Assembly (NCBI GenBank): GCA_011032825.1
Contig: JAADJZ010000014.1
Span: forward strand, 186,001-250,000
Origin: Massariosphaeria phaeospora
Taxonomy: Eukaryota; Ascomycota; Dothideomycetes; Pleosporales
Length of the DNA stretch: 64,000 nt
Direction: 5' to 3'
The notes under the pieces were generated by a model. The model was not told where the DNA came from, searched no databases, and saw only the letters and a list, made by a program, of their open reading frames with translations. Shown here one piece after another: positions 1 to 9,937 of the stretch (the first letter of the stretch is position 1; each line of letters opens with the position of its first letter). A program made the position numbers and the translations under genes.

Positions 1-1572
1 GTCGTCAAGATAGTTGCCAACAACAAGCTGTTCACTGGAGGAACTATCATTTCCTATGATGAGAGTACCAAATTACCCAAGGTCATCCGCGATGGAGCTC
101 TTCTTATCCAAGATGACCGGATCCACGAGATTTTCGACTTGGCCCCCTCGAACGGGACCTTTCCCCACGACACTGAGGTGATCGACTGCAAGAACAAGAT
201 AATAACCCCTGGTTTCATCGACACCCACCGTCACGGATGGCAGACGGTCTTCAAGACCACGGGCTCCAACACCACGTTGAGTGACTATTTTTCTCGCTAC
301 AGTTCGTCTGTGGCACAACCGCTCTTTACTCCGGAAGACGTGTACATCAGTCAAAAGGTTGGCATCTTGGAGGCTCTAAATGCTGGTACAACCACCATTC
401 TTGATCACGCGCATCACACCTGGACCCGCGAGCATGCGGTGGCTGGTTACAATGCATCGATTGACAGTGGCGCAAGGGTTTATTTTGCCTATACGTTCCA
501 GAACGTCACTGGCTTCACAATACAAGATCAGTTGAAGCATTGGCGCGAACTAGATGCTGGGAAGACGAGCAATCTTACTTCGCTCGTTATGTCATATGAT
601 GACTTTACCGCCAACCCATACGGCAAGGATACGCAAGATTTGGTCGAGCTCGCAAAGTAAGTGATATCCTTACGAGTTAGTTTACCGGCAGCTAATTGGG
701 CGTTATAGAGAAGCCGAGATCGAGGTTTTCACCAGTCATCACGTCGCTGGGCCATGGAATTGTATGAACTCCCATCTCTCTATTGATCCCGCAACGCTGA
801 CACCCATGGAATAGTTGGCAACGCCCCGGAAGATCTCCACAACGCTGGTATCCTCAACACCAGCACCGCTGTCGTCTTAGGACACGCTACTTTCATTACC
901 CCATATAGCGCATCACTTCTCCGTGCTACGAATCAACACATATCCATCACTCCGGAGAGCGAAATGCACTACGGCATGTTACACCCAACAGCGCACCTCA
1001 TTGCCGACCAAGCATCTATTGGCACCGACACTCCCTTCGCCTTCTCGACGGACGTCCTCACCCAAACACGCCTCTGGCTCCAATCCACCCGCCAGACAAT
1101 GTACTCGAACAGCCTCGACCGCTGGCAAATCCCCAACTCCAATCCCGTCTCCGTAGCGCAAGCCTTCCTGCTCGCCACCCGCAACGGCGGCCTCGCCCTC
1201 GGCCGCAAGGACTTGGGCGTCATCACCAAGGGCGCGAAGGCAGACCTGCTGGTCTGGGACGGGAGATCGCCGTCGCTCCTGGGCTGGGCGGACCCCATCG
1301 CGGCCGTCATCCTGCATGCGAGCATCGGCGATATCGACCACGTTCTCGTCGACGGAGGGTTCGTTAAGCGCGATAAGAAACTGCTGAGCGGAGGCTATGA
1401 CGATGACGTTGCTAGGTTTTTGGACGCCGCGCGGCGCATTCAGCAGAAGCTGCGGGAAACGCCCTTGGTGCCTCAGGTCGGGATGTATGTGGGTGGGTTT
1501 CCGTACGGAGAGCAGTACCAGGTTGATGTGCAGAGAGGAGAGGGGAATGGGTACGGACCGAGTTATGTTTGA
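1..1572 (+). CDS. Amidohydrolase, metal-dependent deaminase-like (5' end outside window)
   Basis: Exons are <1-656, 709-761 and 815-1572. Both introns have GT-AG ends and keep the frame, giving about 490 residues here. The frame is open at base 1, so the start lies upstream. Visible family marks are an N-terminal beta-sandwich start (VDCKNKIITPGFIDTHRHG in similar form), the HxH metal motif in DTHRHGWQ, a second histidine stretch (TSHHVAG), LGHATF, and the late FSTDV aspartate. This is the layout of the amidohydrolase superfamily, in the branch holding methylthioadenosine/adenosylhomocysteine deaminases, atrazine chlorohydrolase-like enzymes and guanine deaminase. It should hydrolyse an amino or halide group from a ring compound, but the substrate cannot be read from the sequence. 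No signal peptide can be judged because the N-terminus is missing. Confidence 0.85.
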
Positions 1573-1863
1573 ACATTGTAGGCTCTCGGTGGGACTGAAG
1601 TTGTTTTCTTTCGGAATGCATATTCTATCAATTACTAGGATACTAATCGTATCTTTACGTCAAACTCTGCAGATAACCAGACGTTCTCTCTTCTGTAAGG
1701 GTCTTTCCGCTAAACTTTCATCCTTCCATAAGGACCATCAACCATATATCAATGGCTAGATCGCCCAGTTCTATTGAGTGAAAGTGGAGAAAATAGACGC
1801 ACCTGTACCAACCAGACTCTCGGGCTCCAGTAAGCGGGGATATGCTCGAAAGGCACTGATGAC

Positions 1864-2667
1864 CTAACCGGCCGAGCTGCGGTAGAAATCCCCTGCAGAC
1901 CATTCCATTCCCCACTCCAGATCATCGATCGGATCGCCCCATTTGCGACTAGTCGATCTATCTAGATCCAATAATGGCTCATCCCACCCTTGAGGTGATG
2001 TAGCCTCATGCATATGCGCCGACGTTTCCTGTGAAAAGTGGGCTGATACTTCTCGCACTACGACATTGACCTGTCGAAGCATCGTCATGTATCCAAAATC
2101 CCAGAGAAGCTCCTGCCAGATAGTATGAGTGTCTCCCACGTTGTTGGTGAGGGCAATCTCTATCGTCGGTACCTCGTTGGATTTGACCAGTTTCTGGAGT
2201 TGCGTCTTCAACTTCTTGGCCGGAAGGGTGGATTGATCTCCCGAGGCTATCCAGATACGAAATGCATCGCCAGCCGCAACCCCTTGAGATAGCCATGAGG
2301 AAGGTACATCTGGCCGAATAAGGTGCACAAGTATGCCATGTTCGACCACCGTTCCCCTCAGATTTTGACAGTCGATGATGATCTTTGTAGGGTAACTCCG
2401 AATATCGTCTACCTTGAGTTTAAGAATGTCGGAAGCTTCTTCACGCACCTGGCGGCATGTCCGAAGGATGGCGAGTGAAACGGAATGTCGTACAATGGTG
2501 ATCTGGGGGGGTGGCTCTTTTTTCAGCACTGTCTGTACGTATTCCTCGTCAGTGAGTGCGACGCCAGGGCCTTTCTGAAGCGTTGTTGTAACGGGTATGC
2601 GTTCGTAGACCATGAGACGAATTTCTTTTCGTAGATCGAGAAACGGAAAGGATTTCGTGGACGCCAT
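1864..2667 (-). CDS. 2EXR/F-box-like domain protein
   Basis: Single exon, 267 residues, starting MASTKSFPFLDL. The N-terminal motif FPFLDLRKEIRLMVYERIP, followed near residue 80 by ILRTCRQVREEAS, is the signature of the large fungal 2EXR/F-box-like family. Its members are often called F-box proteins, but most have no tested function. The protein ends with an acidic-aromatic tail (LEWGMEWSAGDFY). The divergent gene at 3700-4776 shares both the N-terminal motif and a related tail (AEWDESWAEGEFY). The two are therefore distant paralogues placed head to head across about 1 kb. A role as an adaptor in ubiquitin ligation is possible but is inference only. Confidence 0.75.
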   Translation of the reverse strand: MASTKSFPFLDLRKEIRLMVYERIPVTTTLQKGPGVALTDEEYVQTVLKKEPPPQITIVRHSVSLAILRTCRQVREEASDILKLKVDDIRSYPTKIIIDCQNLRGTVVEHGILVHLIRPDVPSSWLSQGVAAGDAFRIWIASGDQSTLPAKKLKTQLQKLVKSNEVPTIEIALTNNVGDTHTIWQELLWDFGYMTMLRQVNVVVREVSAHFSQETSAHMHEATSPQGWDEPLLDLDRSTSRKWGDPIDDLEWGMEWSAGDFYRSSAG

Positions 2668-3699
2668 GGTGGGTAATTGAAATGGTTGAGCTTGTTTAGA
2701 GGTGTAAAGTGCTCAGAGGTGGAGAGGGACTCGAAGCAAGAATGTGGTTGCTTGCTTGGTGTGCAGAGTATTTCTGACAAGGAGAGCTTTTATAGATCGA
2801 CTCCAGCTTAGTTCTCCAGCCAAATAGCTAGTGCCCTGAAAACGTCTAGTGAAACGTTCAATAACTGGGTCGCTTTCCTGATGACCTCATAGTGTCGCTA
2901 TATCTTTCCACAATGCTACCTAGCTATTCGAAAAGATTGCCACAGCTCCGGTGGTAAGAAGTTTCGTTTGTTTCCACCGCGCGCTGAGCGGTTCATCTTA
3001 TGAAGCGAGCTATCAGAACCATAGTTCGTCGACATGGCCACCGGCCCGGCAAAATGGTTTTTTCTTCTCTCTGCTTTCCGCTTTGCTGTCCCCTCACAAT
3101 GCTGTGTATGATGAGTGCAATCTCTCTAATTGACAAAGCCGATGCACGCTGCAGATTCTTTCGGGGCGGCAGGGTCCGATCCAGGACTTGGAGTAGTCGC
3201 TTGATGGGATTTGACAGCGAGCTTGACTGTACCAGTTATAGATCCTATACGTTATCAAGTCAGGCCCGGGCTTCGGGGTGAGTTGGGTGGCGCCAGTTGA
3301 CCTGAATATCGCACTAGTTTCCGCTATAGAGTATCACAAGTATACATGAACTTACTCCTTCTTAGCCACGATGATCAGAATGCTCCCGATGCTGTCGTAC
3401 CCTGTTGATCAGACATGGAACACGTTCTCAAGAGATACCTTCCGACGCGCTTGCATCGCCGTGAGAAGAGATTGAGGAAACTGAGAGATTTGCGCTATAT
3501 AGTGAAGTTGTAGTGGCCGTAGAGTCTTATAACCTGTAAAATAGTACAGAAGTAATATAAGATCAATTAAGACTTAGTCTAACCCAGTAAGTTCTATCTC
3601 TTTTATAGAGATAGGTGATTGCTAAGCGAGTTTGCTAGAGCAGGCTGATTGTAAAAGCTGTAAACTCAGATATGTTTTCCAAAGTTATCGTCTGAACAC
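2668..3699. other. Intergenic region between divergent paralogues
   Basis: About 1 kb shared upstream of the two 2EXR/F-box-like genes. No coding sequence is supported. It holds a short perfect hairpin near 3594-3614 (CTATCTC and GAGATAG arms around a TTTTATA loop) in an AT-rich patch. Both promoters probably lie here. Confidence 0.5.
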
Positions 3700-4776
3700 G
3701 TGCCTGCACTTACTCAGTACTTACTAAGCGCGCCCACTCTTTCCCCGATCCCACAACAGACCTCCACAAAACAAACATCCACAACGCACTCGACCTCGAG
3801 CTCCTCCACGCCGACAATGTCCGAATTCGAAATCCCAACCTCGCCGGTGCACTGCCGCAAGCTCAACTTCAGCATGAACACAAGCCGTGCAGTGCTTAGA
3901 CGACCCAAGCCATCGCGGGCTCTCGCGGCTCCGAAAGTCTTCCGCTTCCTCGATTTGCCCAGCGAGATCCGCCTCATGATCTACGAGCGTTTACCGGTCG
4001 TTACTAGGCACGTCCGCATCGACACAGACCACCGAGACGGCCCGGACTTGCCCGTTTCAGCCTACATTCTCGTCATCAGATCCGTACCGACATCCATACT
4101 TAGGACATGCCACCAGATTTATGCTGAAGCCTCCGAGATCATCACGTCCAAGATCAAAGAGATTTTCGCTACACCGCCTAAGATCATTATTGAAGCCTTC
4201 CGGTTGGACGAGGTAATTGGATATGCTGGCCGCGACTGGGACCCAGTCTTCCCTCTCGTCGACTACGCAGTTGCGCTGGAATCACAGCCCATGCTCCGCT
4301 TCACGGATTATAGACCGGCCGTGCAACATTTGTACGATGGCAACAAATTCATCACCAAAAAGGAATACCGCAACTTCGTTGAGAAAGCCGCCCGCCAGCT
4401 GATGAACTACAACGCCTTTGCTGACCGAGATGATGGACTCACCTTCACTATTGTCGATATTGGTATCACTGTTCAGACGAGAGGAAGAGTGCGGCGCCGA
4501 ATGTTCCGGCCCGAAGGCGATGAATCAGCGCGGAAATTGGCTCTTATGATTCGACCTATTACTCACCAGATCCGTTCCGAGGTGTGGCAAAACAACATAT
4601 GGGCGGGGGGATATGATGCTACCGTCTGGACTGTGAAAACCTTGAACTCTTTATTGGAAGAAAACGTCGGCGGGGAGAGTATTCCAGAAGGATCCTTCTG
4701 GGGCCCAGAGGTTGAACAGGCAGAATGGGACGAGAGTTGGGCTGAAGGGGAATTCTACTACGATCTAGACGGTTGA
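3700..4776 (+). CDS. 2EXR/F-box-like domain protein (paralogue)
   Basis: Single exon of 358 codons from the first ATG. An internal ATG at 3817 (M40, MSEFEIPT) has a better context (ACAATGT) and may be the true start; the first 39 residues are Ser/Thr-rich and low in complexity. The core carries FRFLDLPSEIRLMIYERLP and then ILRTCHQIYAEASEI, the same two motifs as the gene at 1864-2667. The C-terminus is again acidic and aromatic. The middle part (about residues 150-330) is unrelated to anything I recognise. It is divergently transcribed from its paralogue, which suggests an old local duplication with inversion. Function unknown; a protein-interaction role is inferred from the family only. Confidence 0.75.
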   Translation: MPALTQYLLSAPTLSPIPQQTSTKQTSTTHSTSSSSTPTMSEFEIPTSPVHCRKLNFSMNTSRAVLRRPKPSRALAAPKVFRFLDLPSEIRLMIYERLPVVTRHVRIDTDHRDGPDLPVSAYILVIRSVPTSILRTCHQIYAEASEIITSKIKEIFATPPKIIIEAFRLDEVIGYAGRDWDPVFPLVDYAVALESQPMLRFTDYRPAVQHLYDGNKFITKKEYRNFVEKAARQLMNYNAFADRDDGLTFTIVDIGITVQTRGRVRRRMFRPEGDESARKLALMIRPITHQIRSEVWQNNIWAGGYDATVWTVKTLNSLLEENVGGESIPEGSFWGPEVEQAEWDESWAEGEFYYDLDG

Positions 4777-5030
4777 TTGAATGAATCTGGGTCTTCTGCT
4801 GGAGCGGATAAGGAAACAGGGCCAGCAAGGATGAGTACTACCAAGGCGGATTGTATCACTAAAGCATGTTAAACTCAATTATCTATTGGGACCACTTTCA
4901 TCCCTATTCTACACCTAGACTACGGCGAATTCGACCGACGACGAACACCAAAGCTTTACCACGGCTGTCTAGCAATACAATCTTCCATTTCCCCTTGAAC
5001 ATCTGAACTCACACACCCAACCTTCTCAGA

Positions 5031-5727
5031 TCATGCCACCCCATGATAACCCCTCATGAAGCCCTTCACAACTCTCGCAGTCGCACGTCCAACCACCCAT
5101 CCAGCACCTTCAAGCCCGCACTCAAGCGCATTCGAAGCTCCTCGCCCCACTACTCCCCCGTACTTGACCACAACACCGAGCCCCTCCACACCCTCGACTA
5201 AGAAAACAACAAGAGCGCAAATCAAAAGCATCGTAAGAACAACCACGACAGTAGACAACACCCTGCTTTTTGTAGCCTTAGGCCGACGAAACGGCGCAGT
5301 GTCGAGCCCACCGCCCGCATTGCCACGGTCCTTGACTTCGGAGGGCCTTTTCATCTTCTCCTGATCCTCAACCCCAGTCTCATTCTCTCCCTCGTCCGCA
5401 ATATCCCCACCCTCTCCCACAAGCGTCCCATCCCCATCATCGTTCTCGTTCCAAGAACCGTTCGAGTGCGTAGAACCTGCCATTCACTGTAAGCCACACT
5501 ATGCGAAAAAAACATCGTGGTTGTTACTTACTTGCAGGCGACGGCGCCATTTCGCGCAGCAGCCGCTCCGAGCGCTCTTCGTTGTCGCTGCGCGGCCGGG
5601 CAGACATGAACATGGCTGGCGAGGAGGATTGCGGCATGAAGTTAATGGGCGTGTGTGGCGTGGCGGGAGGAGATGGGGAGGCCGAGGTGGTGGGGCGGGG
5701 GCGCGGCGACCAGCGGGTCGAGAACAT
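5031..5727 (-). CDS. Single-pass membrane protein, unknown function
   Basis: Two exons, 5727-5533/5532 and 5476-5031, joined over a 55-nt intron (5477-5531, GTAAGT donor, CAG acceptor). The spliced frame starts MFSTRW, is rich in Pro/Ser/Arg, carries an acidic stretch, and has one strong hydrophobic segment (VLSTVVVVLTMLLICALVVF) followed by a Gly/Val-rich tail. An ATG at 5483 that would start the second half as its own ORF is better read as part of the splice acceptor (ATGGCAG|GT): only this splice joins the two open frames. The topology suggests a cytosolic, disordered N-terminus and a C-terminal anchor. I recognise no family. Confidence 0.6.
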
Positions 5728-6193
5728 GGTGGTGGTAAGAATATGGTGGTAGGTAGGAATATGGTGGTGGGCTATGTGGTTGTGCGGTTGTGTTGAGCGC
5801 GTTCCACGATGATGGTGGTGTAAAAAGGTGTTTCTCGCGGTAGATACGTCACCGCACTCTAGAATCCCCGCTGGGTAACGGTCCGCGGATGCAAAGCGCG
5901 ACGTGGCAAGCGGGTTGGGTTGCAGTAGGAGTGCAGAGAAAGCAGCTGGTTGGATAGCAGCGAGCATGGGAATATATCGCAGTATCATTTATTCACTGTT
6001 CGCGCTTGCTACAAGCTTGCGATGAAAGGCTATCTACCTAGTTTGCCCGCGGCATCGGAACACGCGGAAGGAAAAAGGCAGAAGCCTCGGTGACGAGCTG
6101 GAGAAGCTTCTGGGTCTGCCCAGTGAAACCGCGGAGTCAGAGCGTCAGCTTTTCAGTTCACCGTGTCCTGTCCTGTCCATCCGTCCATCCAGC
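5728..6193. other. Intergenic, no gene seen
   Basis: This holds the upstream region of the 5031-5727 gene and the 3' side of the next gene. The stretch 5730-5815 is rich in GGTGGT/TGGTGG runs. Nothing else is recognisable. Confidence 0.4.
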
Positions 6194-7445
6194 CTAAAGG
6201 CTGTCGCACACGTAGAGCAGCATCGCCGCAATGACCTTCAGCACGCAGAGCACCGGCTCGAGAACTAGATCGGCCGTGGCCTCGTCTTTCCAGCCCATGT
6301 ATTGACTGCCCATGGCGTAGAACGAGAGCGCGATGCCGAGCCTCCAGGCTTGTAGCAGGACGTACATCGGGCCCACGAGCGCAGCGGACACAACAATGCC
6401 GAGGTAGAGCAGGATCACGCCGCTGAACATGGTGGAGGCTAGCTTCGGGCTGGTGATCGTGTACGGGCCGACGCGCATGCGCTTGCGTGGGTAGATGGTT
6501 GCGTTGAGGGGTTCGCTAGTAGTCTCGATGCGTGTCGTGACGACAATGCGGAGGGGGGTGGTGGAGTACATGGCCGAAGTGAAGTCTCGCATGGCCGTAG
6601 TGCTGGCTGGCATGGCGGTCATGGCGGTGGTCCTTGTTGGCTCCAGGATGGCAGGAGTGACTGGGGCGTCGGTCATAAGGTTCGCGCTCGAAGTAGCGGT
6701 ACCTTCGCCGTCACCTTCGATGAGCGCGCCATCTGGCCCATGGACAGAGTAAGCGAACGGGACGCTGCTCGGCACATCTGCGCTCGCAATGCGAGGCTCA
6801 TGCTCCGAAACGATCGCCGTGTCCTCGCCGTCGAGTTCAACAGCTGAAACCTCATCCGTAGTCTGCGCGTGGGCTTCCTGACCGCGATCAAGCTCTTCTC
6901 CCAACTGGTTAGCAAGCAGCTTCGCCTTTTGAGACCGCTCCCAGTCCCATCGCTTCACTAGCTTACGGGTCTTGTCCGCCTCAGCAGCACGGCGCTCCTC
7001 CTCGAAACGCCACATCATAGCGGCCTCCTCTTTGAAGGCGTCGGCAACTTCGTCACCGGTGTCGGAGGGGACGCTGGCACCCGGCGCGAGCGACTGACGC
7101 GGGGTGTCGCGCGACGACTGGTCCTGGTACTAACTGTCTAGTCTACCGTGAAGGTATGCAGGATGCAGAAATACTCACTTCTTGGACATCCGGGTCGCTG
7201 TCAAGAGGCTGGTTCGCATAGGCAGACGGGCCAGTCGACATGCGCAAGTCGCTGGCGGAGCTGGAGGCGGTGCTGGAGGCGGTGCCAGATCGCGAGTGCT
7301 TGAGCTTCTCCATGAAGCGGGACACACTTGTCGATTTGGGGAGCTTTGGAGTGGTGTTATTTTCCACACTCGGGCGCGCCATGTCTTTCTCGTCGGCGCT
7401 GCGGTCGGACTTGGAGAACGTGGAGGAGAGTTTGTGTCGCAGCAT
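6194..7445 (-). CDS. Membrane protein with coiled, charged N-half; unknown function
   Basis: Exons are 7445-7179 and 7123-6194. The 55-nt intron has GTGAGT and ACCAG ends and joins codons without a split. The protein is 398 residues. It starts MLRHKLSSTFSKSDRSADEK, has a Ser-rich stretch (about 30-85), then a charged and probably helical region (FKEEAAMMWRFEEERRAAEADKTRK in part), an acidic linker and a Thr/Met-rich stretch. The C-terminal 100 residues hold at least two hydrophobic segments (FSGVILLYLGIVVSAALVG and VLEPVLCVLKVIAAMLLYV). Both intron and exon sums fit. No family is recognised. It is transcribed in the same direction as its two neighbours, and all three look like membrane-anchored proteins with disordered N-halves. 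Confidence 0.65.
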
Positions 7446-8071
7446 CGCTGGTGTGCGAGTGATTATCGGGTGGGGGTTCTCGAGCGTTTGTTCTTGGTCC
7501 GATTGTCGCCGGTCTTGGCGCGGTTCTCGCGACGCGACGCTTACGTAATGCGGGCCGGAGTGAAAGCACGTCACATGTCCAGCGTAAAACCTTTCACTTG
7601 GAAACACTTCGCTCCAGTGAATCCGAACTATTAATAGGGAAGAAATATGAGATAATGTTATTTGTGCCCTGAAAATGTGAACTGCGGGATTTATTCGCTC
7701 CAATGAATCCGAGAAGAAAATTGAGATACTGTTGATTTATCCCTTGAAAGTTCGAACGCTGGATTTATAAAATAAAAAAGACTGGACGGACTTTGAAGGA
7801 AATTGAATATGGGCGGAATACCTTACCGCTGAACAGATTAAAAAGATAACACCGTAAACAACTTCCCGACTATGCTAAACCTTGACCGTTGTTGTCCCGG
7901 TGGTGTTGCCAGTATCCGCAATGTTGGCTACCTAGAGTTCGAGATGCTCCATCCTACCAATCAAATTCCTATCTCTTATATCTCTTACCCTTGTTCAGCA
8001 AACACTATAGTTCCATACACGATACCAAATACAACCAACTCGTAATGCCCCTTGTACCTTCCCGGCTCCGT
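7446..8071. other. Intergenic, AT-rich in part
   Basis: No gene is supported. 7700-7830 is AT-rich. The base composition drops here relative to the neighbouring genes. Probably the promoter of the 6194-7445 gene plus the 3' end of the next. Confidence 0.4.
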
Positions 8072-9625
8072 TCAGCTCAACGCCATCCGCATCCGCACTA
8101 CACAAAGCATCACACAATGCACCACAACCGCCATCGCAACACCCGTAACCAAACCGATCCACATCCGCACGAACAGCGTCTCCGCAGCAATAGGCTCTCG
8201 GCCGATATGCTGAAGACCAAGGGTGAGAGCTTGACACAGCGGAGAGCCGAAAACGAGGAAGATGGCATGTTCAATACGGATGCCGGAGTAGCTGGCGATG
8301 GGACGTTGGCATATGGTCGTACCGACTGGTGACCGGATCAGTGGAGCTTGGAGGGGGAGCTGGGCGAGGAAATTGAGCCGTTGTTTGTGCTCGGGAGATG
8401 TTGCAGAGGGGCCAAGGAGCTCTGCTGCTGGTGTAGCTGGGCGAGTTTGTGAGGCCGCGATTCGCGATACCGTTGAAGACTTGGTACGAAGGCTGGACGT
8501 TGGCGAAAGACGATTTGTCGGAGTTACGGGAGCTTGCTCGTATAGCTTCCTAGTTGGGGTAAGGACCAATCCATGAGGGGAAACTTTCGAGTCAGTGGGA
8601 AGTTCCTTCTTGGATGGCCACATCGAATGATCTTGTCCGGTACCGCGTTGCTCTTCCGTCCTCGCATCACCGTCATCCTTCACACCCTCTTTTCGTGCAG
8701 CAACTCGAGCCAGAATCTCCTTAGGCGACTCTTGTACGGCTGGCGGATTGATGAACTCCAAGTCTGAAAGGTCTGAAAGCGGAGACGACGAACTTGAAGC
8801 CAGGCGTGAAGCTGGGCTGACGGCCGCCACAGAACCTTGTTCGTTGCGCAAACGTGGAGCGCCAAGTTCTCCCTGATCGTCCCCTCCAGCGAAGCTGTAC
8901 ACGCTCTTGTCGTCCAAGGTCGTATGGTGCAAGGCACCATAAGAATCCCTGGACCTGAGGCCGGAAAGGGAATTGTTTGTGCCTAAGGCTTTGGCCATGC
9001 TGCTAGAAAGCCTAGGCGACAAAAGGGAAGGCGACGACGGTTCCATACCTAGCGTTAGATTGGCGTTGAACCGCGTGAGCAGAACCAAGCAGTACATACC
9101 AGAACTCTCATCAACGCTGCGCACTTTCAGCACACTCCTCCGGAGCAAGCTTCGCTTCTTCATCAGCAATGGTGACTTTTCCCACTCCTCATATCTTTGA
9201 ACCTTGCTCTTCTCGCTCGCGTCCGCTTCCTCCTCCCACATATCCTTAGGCACGGACCGGACGCTCCTCAAACTCCTCGCTGAGCCGCTCCTGCTGTGCC
9301 CGCCCAGGACATCCTTCTTCTGTAACGCCGACGCGGAAAGCGGCGTAGAGTGCGGTGCATTGAAGGAACCTGGCGGAACAGCCTTTCCGAAAGCGGCGCG
9401 CTGCCTAACGCGATCCATACTTGATGCTACGGATGGTGTAGCTGTTATAGGAAGAGGTGGAGGATTCCCAGCGATCAGCGACGATGGAGATGGAGTAGCT
9501 CGGTGGCCGAAAAGAGGGAGGCGGGACGATGGGCGGGCATCGGGCACGGGTCGAGATGATTGACGATCGTAGTGTGTTTGCTGAGGTAGTGAGTCGTTGT
9601 TCGAGGGGTGGTGTTGAGATGGCAT
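8072..9625 (-). CDS. Ser/Arg-rich protein with C-terminal membrane segments, unknown function
   Basis: Exons are 9625-9100 and 9048-8072, giving 500 residues. The 51-nt intron (9049-9099, GTATGT donor, CTAACGCTAG acceptor) is a multiple of three and open, so a plain ORF call would wrongly keep 17 extra residues. Residues 1-330 are low-complexity Ser/Pro/Arg-rich with a charged block (EKSKVQRYEEWEKSP). The last 70 residues hold two hydrophobic stretches (IFLVFGSPLCQALTLGL and LVTGVAMAVVVHCVMLCVV) and end in a basic tail. The layout resembles tail-anchored nuclear-envelope or ER proteins, but I recognise no family and do not assign one. Confidence 0.65.
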   Translation of the reverse strand: MPSQHHPSNNDSLPQQTHYDRQSSRPVPDARPSSRLPLFGHRATPSPSSLIAGNPPPLPITATPSVASSMDRVRQRAAFGKAVPPGSFNAPHSTPLSASALQKKDVLGGHSRSGSARSLRSVRSVPKDMWEEEADASEKSKVQRYEEWEKSPLLMKKRSLLRRSVLKVRSVDESSGMYCLVLLTRFNANLTLGMEPSSPSLLSPRLSSSMAKALGTNNSLSGLRSRDSYGALHHTTLDDKSVYSFAGGDDQGELGAPRLRNEQGSVAAVSPASRLASSSSSPLSDLSDLEFINPPAVQESPKEILARVAARKEGVKDDGDARTEEQRGTGQDHSMWPSKKELPTDSKVSPHGLVLTPTRKLYEQAPVTPTNRLSPTSSLRTKSSTVSRIAASQTRPATPAAELLGPSATSPEHKQRLNFLAQLPLQAPLIRSPVGTTICQRPIASYSGIRIEHAIFLVFGSPLCQALTLGLQHIGREPIAAETLFVRMWIGLVTGVAMAVVVHCVMLCVVRMRMALS

Positions 9626-9937
9626 GTTGATGGTTGAACAGGCCCTGGGTTGATGGTTGACAAGGTCCTCGCCGGAGTTGCGTTGCGTGGTGTTGTTATT
9701 TAGAGTGCTATTCGAGCTAAAATGGAGGTTAATCTACTACGTCAGACAGAAGTGAAAGATTGTAGCCAAGAGAGGCAGAGCGTGCAGCATACGCTACTAG
9801 TCTTGTGCACAGTGAAACAACAATACTATCCATAGAAATACAGTCTATTGGTGACCGAAAAATGTATCATGAACCATTGCCCTTTCCAATAAATACAATG
9901 CAGCAGAACACATCAATCATTACACATCTGTGATTGG

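Noticed and set aside
5031..5483. ORF beginning with ATG at 5483 as a separate gene
   Set aside because: That ATG overlaps a CAG splice acceptor that joins the frame to the upstream exon in phase, giving one better protein.
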